Assembly: GCA_013695395.1 (NCBI GenBank)
Contig: JACDAP010000065.1
Location: forward strand, 1-10,126
Source of the DNA: Solirubrobacterales bacterium
Lineage (GTDB): Bacteria > Actinomycetota > Thermoleophilia > Solirubrobacterales > Solirubrobacteraceae
Length of the DNA: 10,126 bases
Direction: 5' to 3'
Below, piece by piece: positions 1-6,529 of the stretch (position 1 is its first letter; each line of letters opens with the position of its first letter). The position numbers and the translations under genes were made by a program. The notes under the pieces were generated by a model. That model made no database searches and was not told where the DNA came from. It worked only from the letters and a program-made list of their open reading frames with translations.

Positions 1-1
1 G

Positions 2-556
2 TTGCGGCTCGCGATCGACGACGCTGACCGCGTCACACGGCTCGTGCTCGTCAACGCGGGGGGCGTCACGGTCGGCGCCGTGCGCCTTGCCCTCGTCGGT
101 TACGGTTTCGCGGTCGCCAAGGCCCTCGTCGGGCATCGCGTGTTCACGCGGCGTGTCGCGCGTGTCGGGCGTCTGCGGCGCGCGTCCATGTGGCTCTTCC
201 TCCACGACCCCAGGACGCTGTCGCCGCAACTGGCGGCCGAGATCATTCCCCGCCTGCCGGCCGTCGGTCTGGTGGACGCCGTGCGCGCGGCGACTGCGGA
301 GGTCGGGAGGGCCGACCCGTCGGACCTGCGTCTACCGGTGCTGCTCGTCTGGGGTGCCCATGACCGGATCCTGCCGTTGCGGCTCGCCCAGGACCTGCTC
401 GAGGACCTGCCCGACGGCCGGCTCGAAGTCGTCGCGACCGCCGGGCACTGCCCGATGATCGAGGCCCCCGTTGCATTCAACGAGGCGGTGCTCGGGTTCC
501 TCGGCCAGCGCGCGCCCACGCAGCGCGCTGACCCGCCGGGCTCGCCGGCGACGTAG
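2..556 (+). CDS. alpha/beta-hydrolase, C-terminal part (5' end outside window)
   Basis: The 184 visible residues form the C-terminal two thirds of an alpha/beta-hydrolase fold enzyme. The frame is open to the window edge and begins inside the fold: the stretch ending RVTRLVLVNAGG is the strand that normally follows the GxSxGG nucleophile elbow, so the nucleophile and true start lie upstream. Visible catalytic elements are the acid Asp in VWGAHDRILP (residue 121 of the visible part) and the His in AGHCPMIEAP (residue 149). Residues about 22-105 are the helical cap that sets substrate specificity. The tail after about residue 170 is a Pro/Arg/Ala-rich, probably disordered end. Fold-level assignment is firm. 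Substrate is unknown: meta-cleavage C-C hydrolases, esterases and haloperoxidase-like enzymes all look like this. It converges on the acyl-CoA synthetase gene with only 35 bp between them, so it need not belong to that operon. Confidence 0.85.
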   Translation: MRLAIDDADRVTRLVLVNAGGVTVGAVRLALVGYGFAVAKALVGHRVFTRRVARVGRLRRASMWLFLHDPRTLSPQLAAEIIPRLPAVGLVDAVRAATAEVGRADPSDLRLPVLLVWGAHDRILPLRLAQDLLEDLPDGRLEVVATAGHCPMIEAPVAFNEAVLGFLGQRAPTQRADPPGSPAT

Positions 557-566
557 CCCCGCCGGC
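544..566. terminator. GC-rich hairpin over the hydrolase stop codon, possible bidirectional terminator
   Basis: A perfect 7-bp inverted repeat, GCCGGCG (544-550) and CGCCGGC (560-566), encloses a 9-nt loop containing the TAG stop of the hydrolase. It lies in the 35-bp gap between convergent genes, where a shared terminator is expected. There is no T-tract on either strand, so it is not a classical intrinsic terminator. High-GC actinobacteria often use hairpins without U-tracts, so a role is plausible but unproven. Confidence 0.3.
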
Positions 567-591
567 CGACCCGGTGACGGACCCGCCTCGG

Positions 592-2142
592 TCAGGCGTG
601 CTGGGTGACCGGGGGTTGTTGCGCCCGCAGCGTCCGCCGGTCGACCTTCCCGTTCGGCGTCTTCGGCAGCGTTTCCACGAAGTCGACCGCGCGCGGATAC
701 TCGTGGGGGCTGAGCTCCCGACGGACGAGGTCCTGCAGCTCGGCGACGAACGCCTCGCCGCTCCGGGAGGCCACGACGTAGGCCTTCACGATGAGGCCCC
801 GCAAAGCGTCGGGTGCGCCGATGACCGCTGCCTCGGAGACGTCCGGATGGGTCAGCAGGGTGCGCTCGACCTCCAGCGGGCTGATCGTCCAGCCCGCGGA
901 GATGATCACGTCGTCGGCACGGCCACCGTAGTAGAAGTAGCCGTCCTCGTCGACCGACCCGAGGTCCTTCGCGCCGAACCACGCGCCGCGACGCTTGATG
1001 CTGATCTCGCCGGTCTGTCCGGGCGCGGTCGGTCGTCCCTCGTCGTCCAGCACCGTCACCTCGCAGCCGGGAAGCGGCTTGCCGAGCGAGCCGCGGCGCG
1101 GCTCGTAGCCGGTGAAGCCCGGATAGTTGGCCAGGATGACGCCGGTCTCGGTGGTGCCGTACATCCCGCGGACCGAGATGCCCGTGGCCTCCTGGAACGC
1201 CTCCTGGGCCGCGGGGTCCAGTTCCTCACCGGTGTACGACGCCTTCGCCAGGGTGTCGAGATCCGTGGCCCGGTCGGCGCGCAGCAGCATCCGGTAGATG
1301 GTGCTGGCGGCCGCGAGGTTCGTGATGCCGAGCTCACGTATCGCGTCGGCGACCTTCTCGATGGAGAACCTTCCGGAGAACGTGCCGAGCGCGACGCCGA
1401 GCGACAGCGGCGCGAACGTGCCGTGCCAGAGGCCGTGTCCCCAGGCCGGCGAGGACGGGCAGAAGTACCGGTCCTCGGACCGCAGCCCCAGCGCGTAGAT
1501 ACCCGCGCGCGCGAGGGTCACGATCGCACGGTGGTCGTGCGGGACCCCCTCGGGGAGCTGCCGGGTGGTGCCGGAGGTGTACTGAAGGACCGCGAGGTCA
1601 CGCCCGGCGGTCGTCGGCTCGTAGCTCTCGGGCTTGCCCTCGAGCCGTGGCAGGACCTCGGTGTCGAAGCGCAACGTCCGGTAGCCGAGCGGCCGGACCG
1701 TGGCCTCGGTCGTCTCGTCGACGAGCACGAGCGAGGCACCGCAGTCCTCCAGCCGGTCGCGTACGGCGTCGGGACCGAAGAGCGTGTACAGCGGGGCCAC
1801 CACTGCGCCACGCTTGATCGCGCCGAGGACGGCCGTGTAGAAGCCGGAGGACGGCTCCATCATCACGCCGATCCGGTCTCCCGGGCCGATGCCGAGATCG
1901 TCGGCGAGCGTGTGTGCCAGACGCGACGTGGCGGCGCTGAGATCCCCGAAGGTCAGTTCCTCGAGGCTGCCGTCAGCGTGGGCGATCCGCGCCGCAACGT
2001 GCTGCGGCGGGTGGCGGTCGACGCACTCGTGGGCGATGTTCAGCCGTTCGTCTGTGCCGTCGAACAGGTCCCAGAGCGCGTTCCAGGAGAACGCCGCGGC
2101 GGCCTCCTCGGGGCCGGCGACGTCAAGCAGCCCCATGGTCAT
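592..2142 (-). CDS. AMP-forming acyl-CoA synthetase (ANL superfamily)
   Basis: A 516-residue adenylating enzyme that should activate a carboxylic acid to acyl-AMP and then acyl-CoA in the cytoplasm. Motifs in order: P-loop YTSGTTRQLPEGV (188-200), the MYGTTETG adenine-binding motif (327-334), the ATP-ribose Asp in KDLG (393), the hinge region GYFYYGGRADDVI (401-413), SAGWTISPLEVE (415-426), and PNGKVDR with the catalytic Lys at 499. Length is normal for a complete two-domain ANL enzyme. The P-loop is unusual: usual TSGTTGxPKG has become TSGTTRQLPEG, losing the second Gly and the Lys. The start ATG at 2142 lies inside the end of the dehydratase gene (20-nt overlap), and a second ATG two codons later is an alternative. 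Overlap implies co-transcription and translational coupling. Substrate is not readable; benzoate/cyclohexane carboxylate-type and medium-chain acids are possible. Family assignment is very secure. Confidence 0.95.
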   Translation of the reverse strand: MTMGLLDVAGPEEAAAAFSWNALWDLFDGTDERLNIAHECVDRHPPQHVAARIAHADGSLEELTFGDLSAATSRLAHTLADDLGIGPGDRIGVMMEPSSGFYTAVLGAIKRGAVVAPLYTLFGPDAVRDRLEDCGASLVLVDETTEATVRPLGYRTLRFDTEVLPRLEGKPESYEPTTAGRDLAVLQYTSGTTRQLPEGVPHDHRAIVTLARAGIYALGLRSEDRYFCPSSPAWGHGLWHGTFAPLSLGVALGTFSGRFSIEKVADAIRELGITNLAAASTIYRMLLRADRATDLDTLAKASYTGEELDPAAQEAFQEATGISVRGMYGTTETGVILANYPGFTGYEPRRGSLGKPLPGCEVTVLDDEGRPTAPGQTGEISIKRRGAWFGAKDLGSVDEDGYFYYGGRADDVIISAGWTISPLEVERTLLTHPDVSEAAVIGAPDALRGLIVKAYVVASRSGEAFVAELQDLVRRELSPHEYPRAVDFVETLPKTPNGKVDRRTLRAQQPPVTQHA

Positions 2143-3244
2143 GCCCCCGCTTCGGCAGCACGACCTCGGCCGTGCCGCGGGCCGACTCGTGCCCGTCCTG
2201 GTTGACGCCGTTGAGCTTGAGCTGCACCACGCCGGTGGCCGTGTCGACCCCGGTGACCGTGCCGTCGCAGGTCACGAGCTCGCCGAGCACGTTGTGGCGC
2301 CGGACCTCGACGTTGATGCGCTGCAGGTGGCCCATGTCGCCCATCCAGTCGGTGACGACGTGGCTCATCCAGGACCAGCGCTCGGGACCGTAGTCGTAGG
2401 CCCCGGGGACGCCGACGCGGGCGGCCAGGATGGGGTCCCAGTGCACGCGCTCGGGCGGCTCGGGAACGCCCCACTCGTTGGGGATGGCCAGCGCAGGGTG
2501 CCGCTCGTAGAGTTCGAAGGCGTCGCCGTGGGCGCGCACGTAGAGGCCGCCCCAGCCCAGGAGGAAGGCGACGGCCGTCGTCGCCGTGTACGGGCCCTTG
2601 ATGATGGGCGGGACCGAGTCCCCGACCTGGACCTCTTCGACGTACCGTGGGGTCGACCCGCGTCGGCGCGCCTCCTGCTCCGCGTAGCGCTGACCGAGCT
2701 CGGCGATCTGCTCGGGCGTCCACTCCACGCGGATCGGCTCGTACTTGCCCGCCTCACGAGCGGCGTCGCGGGCGATGCGAAAGCAGTAGGAGTCCCCGGT
2801 GGCCACGAGCTCGCCGGCCGGATCGTGGAACTCGACGGTGTAGATCTGCTGGAAGGAACGACCGGCGAACCGGCTGGGACGCTCGATGAGGTCCTTCAGC
2901 CTCGCTGTCCCGGTGAGGCGGTCCCCCTCCTGGAGCGGCCGCTCGTAGCGGATGTCCGCGCCCGCCCACATCGCGTGGATGCCGGGGAGGCCCATCACGT
3001 AGCCGCTGAGCACGCGATCCATCGAGAAGAGCGCGGACGGCGGGGCGAGCAGCGGCTGCCCTGGGCGGTGGCCGGGGTCCGTCCACAGCGGGTTGGGGTC
3101 GCCGATCCCGAGCGCGTATGCCTTGATGGCGTCGGCGTCGAGCACGGATCGGTAGACGCGCCCGCGGTGCACCGGCTCGTCGATCTTGCTTCTCAGGGCC
3201 TCGATGGCGTCGTCGGAAAGGACTTCGAACTCGGTCGTGTGCAT
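2123..3244 (-). CDS. two-domain MaoC / FAS1-type acyl-CoA dehydratase-like protein
   Basis: A cytoplasmic double hot-dog protein of about 373 residues. The N-terminal half has the FAS1-type dehydratase signature YALGIGDPNPLWTD, followed by APPSALF. The C-terminal half has a MaoC-like core with SWMSHVVTDWMGDMGHL and an RRHNVLGELV strand. MaoC hydratases use the Asp and His of DxNPxH; here the Asp is kept (DPNPLW) but the His position is Trp, and no second DxNPxH is visible. Enoyl-CoA hydration/dehydration or thioester binding is therefore inferred from family only. Start choice: the frame extends to an ATG at 3280, but that ATG has no ribosome site and overlaps promoter-like sequence and a direct repeat, so the ATG at 3244 (MHTTEFEV) is preferred. 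It is the first gene of a leftward operon and overlaps the acyl-CoA synthetase gene by 20 nt. Confidence 0.88.
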   Translation of the reverse strand: MHTTEFEVLSDDAIEALRSKIDEPVHRGRVYRSVLDADAIKAYALGIGDPNPLWTDPGHRPGQPLLAPPSALFSMDRVLSGYVMGLPGIHAMWAGADIRYERPLQEGDRLTGTARLKDLIERPSRFAGRSFQQIYTVEFHDPAGELVATGDSYCFRIARDAAREAGKYEPIRVEWTPEQIAELGQRYAEQEARRRGSTPRYVEEVQVGDSVPPIIKGPYTATTAVAFLLGWGGLYVRAHGDAFELYERHPALAIPNEWGVPEPPERVHWDPILAARVGVPGAYDYGPERWSWMSHVVTDWMGDMGHLQRINVEVRRHNVLGELVTCDGTVTGVDTATGVVQLKLNGVNQDGHESARGTAEVVLPKRGHDHGAA

Positions 3245-3254
3245 ACGAACAGCA

Positions 3255-3283
3255 TTCCATATCTCGACCAAAAGTTCCATATC
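3255..3283. repeat. direct repeat TTCCATATC x2, 20-bp period
   Basis: Two identical 9-mers, TTCCATATC, lie at 3255-3263 and 3275-3283, exactly 20 bp apart, about two helical turns, so both would face the same side of the DNA. They sit just upstream of the preferred dehydratase start in a locally AT-richer stretch. This geometry is typical of a tandem activator or repressor site. No specific regulator family can be named. Confidence 0.5.
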
Positions 3284-3285
3284 AA
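3256..3285 (-). promoter_or_regulatory. candidate promoter of the dehydratase-synthetase operon
   Basis: On the minus strand TTGATA (3285-3280) resembles a -35 box. It is followed after 18 bp by TATGGA (3261-3256), a weak -10 box. Transcription would begin within a few bases of the ATG at 3244, giving a very short or absent leader, which is common in actinobacteria and fits the lack of a ribosome site there. The two elements overlap the direct repeat. Prediction is by eye only. Confidence 0.35.
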
Positions 3286-3383
3286 GAACGACTGTCGGTG
3301 CCGGACCGGTCGACGAGGCGTTTGCGTTCGAGTCGAATTCCTGGTCTGATGCTTGTCACCAACCAACTGATCAGCCGGACCTG

Positions 3384-3413
3384 GTTCTGAACGAATGTTC
3401 CGGGTATCGAACA
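3384..3413. promoter_or_regulatory. cluster of GTTC/GAAC half-sites with TGTTC-N8-GAACA palindrome, candidate operator
   Basis: Four half-sites alternate within 30 bp: GTTC (3384), GAAC (3389), GTTC (3397) and GAAC (3409). They form nested inverted repeats: GTTC-N1-GAAC, GAAC-N4-GTTC (3389-3400) and TGTTC-N8-GAACA (3396-3413). The last spans the expected -35 zone of the P450 promoter and resembles in geometry the dyads bound by dimeric TetR/GntR-type regulators. It does not match the AAC-N2-GTT spacing of the KstR steroid-regulon box. The regulator is not identified. Confidence 0.45.
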
Positions 3414-3427
3414 AAGTGTGGTAGCGT
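3398..3427 (+). promoter_or_regulatory. candidate promoter of the P450 operon
   Basis: TAGCGT (3422-3427) preceded by TGG (3419-3421) forms an extended -10 element of actinobacterial type. The -35 side is weak (TTCCGG at 3398-3403, 18-bp spacer), which suits a promoter needing an activator or governed by the overlapping dyad. It would give a leader of about 60 nt before the GTG start at 3497. GTTCCGGG occurs at 3397-3404 and again at 3447-3454, the second copy lying within that leader. Confidence 0.35.
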
Positions 3428-3480
3428 CGATCTCGGCCCAGCAAGCGTTCCGGGCCGATCCGAGCACCACCACGTCATCC

Positions 3481-3486
3481 GAGGAG
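3481..3486 (+). promoter_or_regulatory. ribosome binding site for the P450 (selects GTG start)
   Basis: GAGGAG ends 10 nt before the GTG at 3497. A second in-frame GTG at 3506 would be 19 nt away, too far, so the first GTG is preferred. Confidence 0.6.
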
Positions 3487-3496
3487 AGCTCCTGCC

Positions 3497-4726
3497 GTGT
3501 CTACTGTGAGTGACCTGATCAGCAGCCAGGTCTTTGATCCCGAGGTCTACGGAAGCGGGGATCCGACGACGTTCGGGCTGCCGCTCGACCTGTACCAGCA
3601 CATGCGCGACCACGAGCCGGTCGTGCACATCGAGCTCGATCATCCGATCCTGATCGATTCGGTGTGGGTGGTGAGTCGCCACGAGGACATCTCCGCCATC
3701 GACCGCGATCCGCAGACGTGGGCCTCCAACATCAAGCACCCGCTGATCTGGAACTACGCGCCGCTCGATCCCCAGACGAAGCCGGGCCTGATTGTGCAGG
3801 ACGGCGACGAGCACAAGACCAAGCGCGCGATGGTCGGGCGCGGCTTCCGCCCGGCGCGCGTACAGCAGCTCGAGCAGACCTTCCGGAAGTACGCCAAGCA
3901 GGTCGTCGACGTCGCCCTCGAGAAGCGGGAGATCAACTTCGTCGACGACGTCGCGCACCTCATGCCCGTGCAGGCGCTCGGCGACATCCTCGGCGTGCCC
4001 GAGGCCGACCGCGCCCAGTTCTTCACCTGGGTCGACACGTTCGCCTCGCCGTTCGACGAGCGGGTCGCGACCGCGCCGGAGAAGGTCGGCCAGGCGCTCA
4101 TGGAGCTCTGGAGCTACGGCCTCGATCAGGTCAGGCAGCGGGACGCGGCTCCGACCGACGACGTCTTCAACCAGATCGCCGAGATGCACGTCGGCGATGA
4201 CGAGGTCCAGGGCAACGTCGCCCTCTTCGCCAGCGGTGCCGCCGAGACCACACGGGCCGCGCTCTGCCACGGCATGCACGAGCTCATGCGCAACCCCGAG
4301 CAGATGGCGTGGCTGCGCGAGCGGCAGCACGACATCCCGCCGACGGTTGCGCAGGAGTTCGTCCGCATCGGCAACGCCATCATCAGCCTCTGCCGGGTCG
4401 CCACCCGTGACGTCGAGCTCCACGGCCGCACGATCCGCGAGGGCGAGCAGGTCGCGATGCTCTTCGCCGCCGGCAACTTCGACGAGCGGGCCCTCGAGAA
4501 CCCGCGCGCGTTCGACCTCGCCCGGGACCCCAATCCGCATCTCGGATTCGGGCGGGGGGTGCATGCCTGCCTGGGCAAGCACGTCGCGGCGCTCGAGATG
4601 AAGGTCCTGCTGGAGGAGCTCTTCACGCGCACCAAGGAGATTCGTCCGACCGGCGAGATCGACTACCTGAAAGACAACTACAGCCGCGGCGTGTACTCGC
4701 TGCCCGTCGAACTCATCCCGGCCTGA
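3497..4726 (+). CDS. cytochrome P450 monooxygenase
   Basis: A 409-residue soluble bacterial class I P450, expected to insert one oxygen atom into a hydrophobic substrate using electrons passed through a ferredoxin. Landmarks: I-helix oxygen-activation motif GAAETT (247-252), with Glu-Thr in place of the commoner Asp-Thr and Ala at the second Gly position; K-helix ExxR as E287-R290; and the heme-binding loop LGFGRGVHACLG with the axial thiolate Cys358. Length is normal and there is no membrane anchor. The start is GTG, with GAGGAG upstream. It is the first gene of a six-gene rightward operon. A flavoprotein reductase lies three genes downstream, but no ferredoxin is encoded nearby. The CYP family number and substrate cannot be assigned by eye; steroid, terpenoid or fatty-acid-like molecules are plausible from context. 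Confidence 0.97.
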   Translation: MSTVSDLISSQVFDPEVYGSGDPTTFGLPLDLYQHMRDHEPVVHIELDHPILIDSVWVVSRHEDISAIDRDPQTWASNIKHPLIWNYAPLDPQTKPGLIVQDGDEHKTKRAMVGRGFRPARVQQLEQTFRKYAKQVVDVALEKREINFVDDVAHLMPVQALGDILGVPEADRAQFFTWVDTFASPFDERVATAPEKVGQALMELWSYGLDQVRQRDAAPTDDVFNQIAEMHVGDDEVQGNVALFASGAAETTRAALCHGMHELMRNPEQMAWLRERQHDIPPTVAQEFVRIGNAIISLCRVATRDVELHGRTIREGEQVAMLFAAGNFDERALENPRAFDLARDPNPHLGFGRGVHACLGKHVAALEMKVLLEELFTRTKEIRPTGEIDYLKDNYSRGVYSLPVELIPA

Positions 4727-4735
4727 GGGCCGCGG
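4717..4735 (+). other. hairpin over the P450 stop codon
   Basis: CCCGGCC (4717-4723) can pair with the sequence at 4728-4735, giving 7 bp with one bulged C (4733), around a TGAG loop that contains the TGA stop. No T-run follows, and the next gene starts 41 bp past the stop, so it is more likely a processing, stability or partial read-through element than a full terminator. Confidence 0.3.
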
Positions 4736-4754
4736 GAACTCCCACCAACCAAAG

Positions 4755-4760
4755 AAGGAG
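4755..4760 (+). promoter_or_regulatory. strong ribosome binding site for the SDR gene
   Basis: AAGGAG lies 7 nt before the ATG at 4768. It is a near-consensus site, stronger than that of the preceding P450, and suggests high independent translation of the dehydrogenase. Confidence 0.6.
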
Positions 4761-4767
4761 TCCGATC

Positions 4768-5658
4768 ATGGCCAAGCAAGCGAAGCAGTTGTCCGGCAAG
4801 GTGGCGGTGGTCACGGGAGCGACCGGTGCTGTCGGCTCGTCGCTCGCGCGCAAGCTCGTGCAGCGCGGCGTCAAGGTGGCGATGGCCGACCTGAGCCAGG
4901 AGAAGCTCGACGAGGTCGCCGCGAGCATCGGCACGCCGGACGTCCTCCCGATGGCGCTCGACGTCTCCGACCGGGTCGCCTACACGCGCTACCTCGACGA
5001 GGTCGAACGTCGGCTGGGACCGGTCGACTTCCTCTGCAACGTCGCCGCGATCATGCCGATCTCGGCGTTCGATGAAGAGCGAGACGAGATGAGCCAGCGC
5101 ATTCTGGACGTCAACCTCGGCGCGATCATCTTCAGCACGAAAGACGCCGCGCGCCGGATGAAGCAGCGTGGCAGCGGTCACATCGTCAACGTCGCCTCGG
5201 GCGCGTCCTGGCTGGCGGGCGGCGGCGTCGCGACCTACTGCGCCTCGAAGTTCGGGCTGCTCGGCTACTCCGAGGCGGTGAAGATGGAGCTGCGCGGGAG
5301 CGGCGTCGAGATCTCGGTGGTCGTGCCCGCGGTCATCAAGTCGGACATGTCCAAGGGCCTCAAGGACGTCCGTGGCGTCCGCGCGGTCGATCCGTCCGAG
5401 GTTGCCGACGGGATCATCCGCGTCCTCGAGCGGCCGAAGTTCGCGGAGTTCGTCCCGCCCGCCATCGGCGTCATGTCGCTCGGCTTCTCTGCTGTCCCCT
5501 ACAAGCTCCGCCACATGCTGACCCGCCTCTCGCGGACGGATCTGCTCCTCCTGCAGGCCGACCAGAGCAAGCGGGTGGAGTACGAGAGCCGGGTCGCCTC
5601 TCAGCTCGAGAGCCCGTCCGGCGAGACCGACCCAGCCGGCGAGAAAGCACATGTCTGA
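4768..5658 (+). CDS. short-chain dehydrogenase/reductase (SDR)
   Basis: A 296-residue classical SDR that should interconvert an alcohol and a ketone with NAD(P)(H). The cofactor motif is TGATGAVG (16-23), where the middle Gly of TGxxxGxG is Ala. Asp41 after the second strand favours NAD(H). Asp65 is in the ALDVSD motif and NVAA (91-94) replaces NNAG. The catalytic set is Asn116, Ser144, Tyr157 and Lys161 (YCASK). The usual PG after the sixth strand is PA (187-188). A C-terminal extension of about 60 residues, with a hydrophobic/basic stretch around 236-262, is longer than the core fold and could form a substrate lid or membrane-contact helix. The natural reading is oxidation of the alcohol made by the P450 just upstream, but reduction is also possible. 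Its last 8 nt overlap the crotonase gene. Confidence 0.95.
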   Translation: MAKQAKQLSGKVAVVTGATGAVGSSLARKLVQRGVKVAMADLSQEKLDEVAASIGTPDVLPMALDVSDRVAYTRYLDEVERRLGPVDFLCNVAAIMPISAFDEERDEMSQRILDVNLGAIIFSTKDAARRMKQRGSGHIVNVASGASWLAGGGVATYCASKFGLLGYSEAVKMELRGSGVEISVVVPAVIKSDMSKGLKDVRGVRAVDPSEVADGIIRVLERPKFAEFVPPAIGVMSLGFSAVPYKLRHMLTRLSRTDLLLLQADQSKRVEYESRVASQLESPSGETDPAGEKAHV

Positions 5659-6523
5659 GGAGCCCGACGAGCCGCTGGTGCGGTTCGAGACCGAGGGCCC
5701 CGTCGCCTGGCTGACCCTCAACCGCCCGCGGTATCGCAACGCGCAGAACTCGGCGCTGCTCTACGCACTGGACGACGCGTTCGCGCGCTTCGCCGCCGAC
5801 GACGAGCTGATCGTCGCCGTCCTCGGCGGGGCGGGGGACCACTTCTCGGCCGGACACGACCTGAAGTCGCCCGGCCTGGACTACGAGAAGAGCTTCGACC
5901 GGCGCACGATGTGGTGGGACCACGTCGGCAAGGCCGGCGCGGACCGCACTTGGGCCCGCGAGGAGGAGATCTACCTCGGGATGTACCGGCGCTGGCGGGC
6001 GATCCCGAAGCCGACGATCGCGGTCGTGCAGGGTGCGTGCCTGGCCGGCGCCCTGAAGCTCGCGTGGGCCTGCGACCTCATCGTCGCGGCCGATGACGCG
6101 TACTTCGCCGACCCGCTCGTCCTCATGGGCGTCAACGGCGTCGAGGCCTTCAAGCATCCGTGGGAGTGCGGCATCCGCTTCGCGAAGGAGATGCTGTTCA
6201 CCGGTCGGCCCTTCTCCGCACAGCGGGCGTACGAGCTGGGGATGGTCAACCGCGTGGTTCCCGTCGCCGACCTCCACGCCACCGCGGCCGAGCTCGCCGC
6301 GGACATCGCGAGGATGCCGCGCTTGAGCCTCGCCCTCGCCAAGAGCGCCGTACACGCCGCCGAGGAGGCGATGGGGCAGCGCGTCGCGATGGACACCGCT
6401 CTCGCGCTGCACCAGATCGGCCACCTCCAGAACGAGCTGGTCAACGGCAGCCGCACCGCGGGCCAGGGGGTCGACGAGATCCGAACCGCCATGGACCCGC
6501 CCGTCGTCCCGGCCGAGAGCTGA
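5651..6523 (+). CDS. enoyl-CoA hydratase/isomerase family protein (crotonase fold)
   Basis: A 290-residue crotonase-fold protein acting on an acyl-CoA thioester. The first oxyanion-hole segment is HFSAGHDL (64-71, Ala67) and the second is GACLAGALKLAWACDL (128-143, Gly133). By eye against rat mitochondrial hydratase, the Glu144 position is Leu156 (FADPLV), while the Glu164 position is kept as Glu180 (KEMLFTG). Loss of one of the two hydratase glutamates argues for isomerase or another enolate reaction rather than simple hydration, though Glu165 or Glu172 in GVEAFKHPWE might substitute. An enlarged loop at about 73-117, rich in aromatic and charged residues, lies between the two oxyanion segments and may shape a pocket for a bulky acyl group. 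The ATG lies 8 nt inside the SDR gene, implying coupled translation. Family is certain, reaction is not. Confidence 0.93.
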   Translation: MSEEPDEPLVRFETEGPVAWLTLNRPRYRNAQNSALLYALDDAFARFAADDELIVAVLGGAGDHFSAGHDLKSPGLDYEKSFDRRTMWWDHVGKAGADRTWAREEEIYLGMYRRWRAIPKPTIAVVQGACLAGALKLAWACDLIVAADDAYFADPLVLMGVNGVEAFKHPWECGIRFAKEMLFTGRPFSAQRAYELGMVNRVVPVADLHATAAELAADIARMPRLSLALAKSAVHAAEEAMGQRVAMDTALALHQIGHLQNELVNGSRTAGQGVDEIRTAMDPPVVPAES

Positions 6524-6529
6524 GGTCCG

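Noticed and set aside
574..2205. Long plus-strand open frame (543 codons) over the acyl-CoA synthetase
   Set aside because: It is the antisense shadow of a gene with all ANL motifs; its translation is Arg/Asp/Val-rich without recognisable domains and arises from GC-rich third positions.
1889..3349. Plus-strand open frame of 486 codons over the dehydratase
   Set aside because: Antisense to a recognisable MaoC-like protein; low-complexity composition and no motif.
3384..3413. KstR/KstR2 cholesterol-regulon operator
   Set aside because: The half-sites are separated by 1, 4 or 8 bp rather than the 2 bp of the KstR AAC-N2-GTT core, so a match cannot be claimed.
3371..4582. Minus-strand open frame of 403 codons opposite the P450
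   Set aside because: Mirror of the P450 coding frame, rich in Asp/Val/Leu/Arg with no domain signature; the plus strand has the heme loop, ExxR and I-helix motifs.
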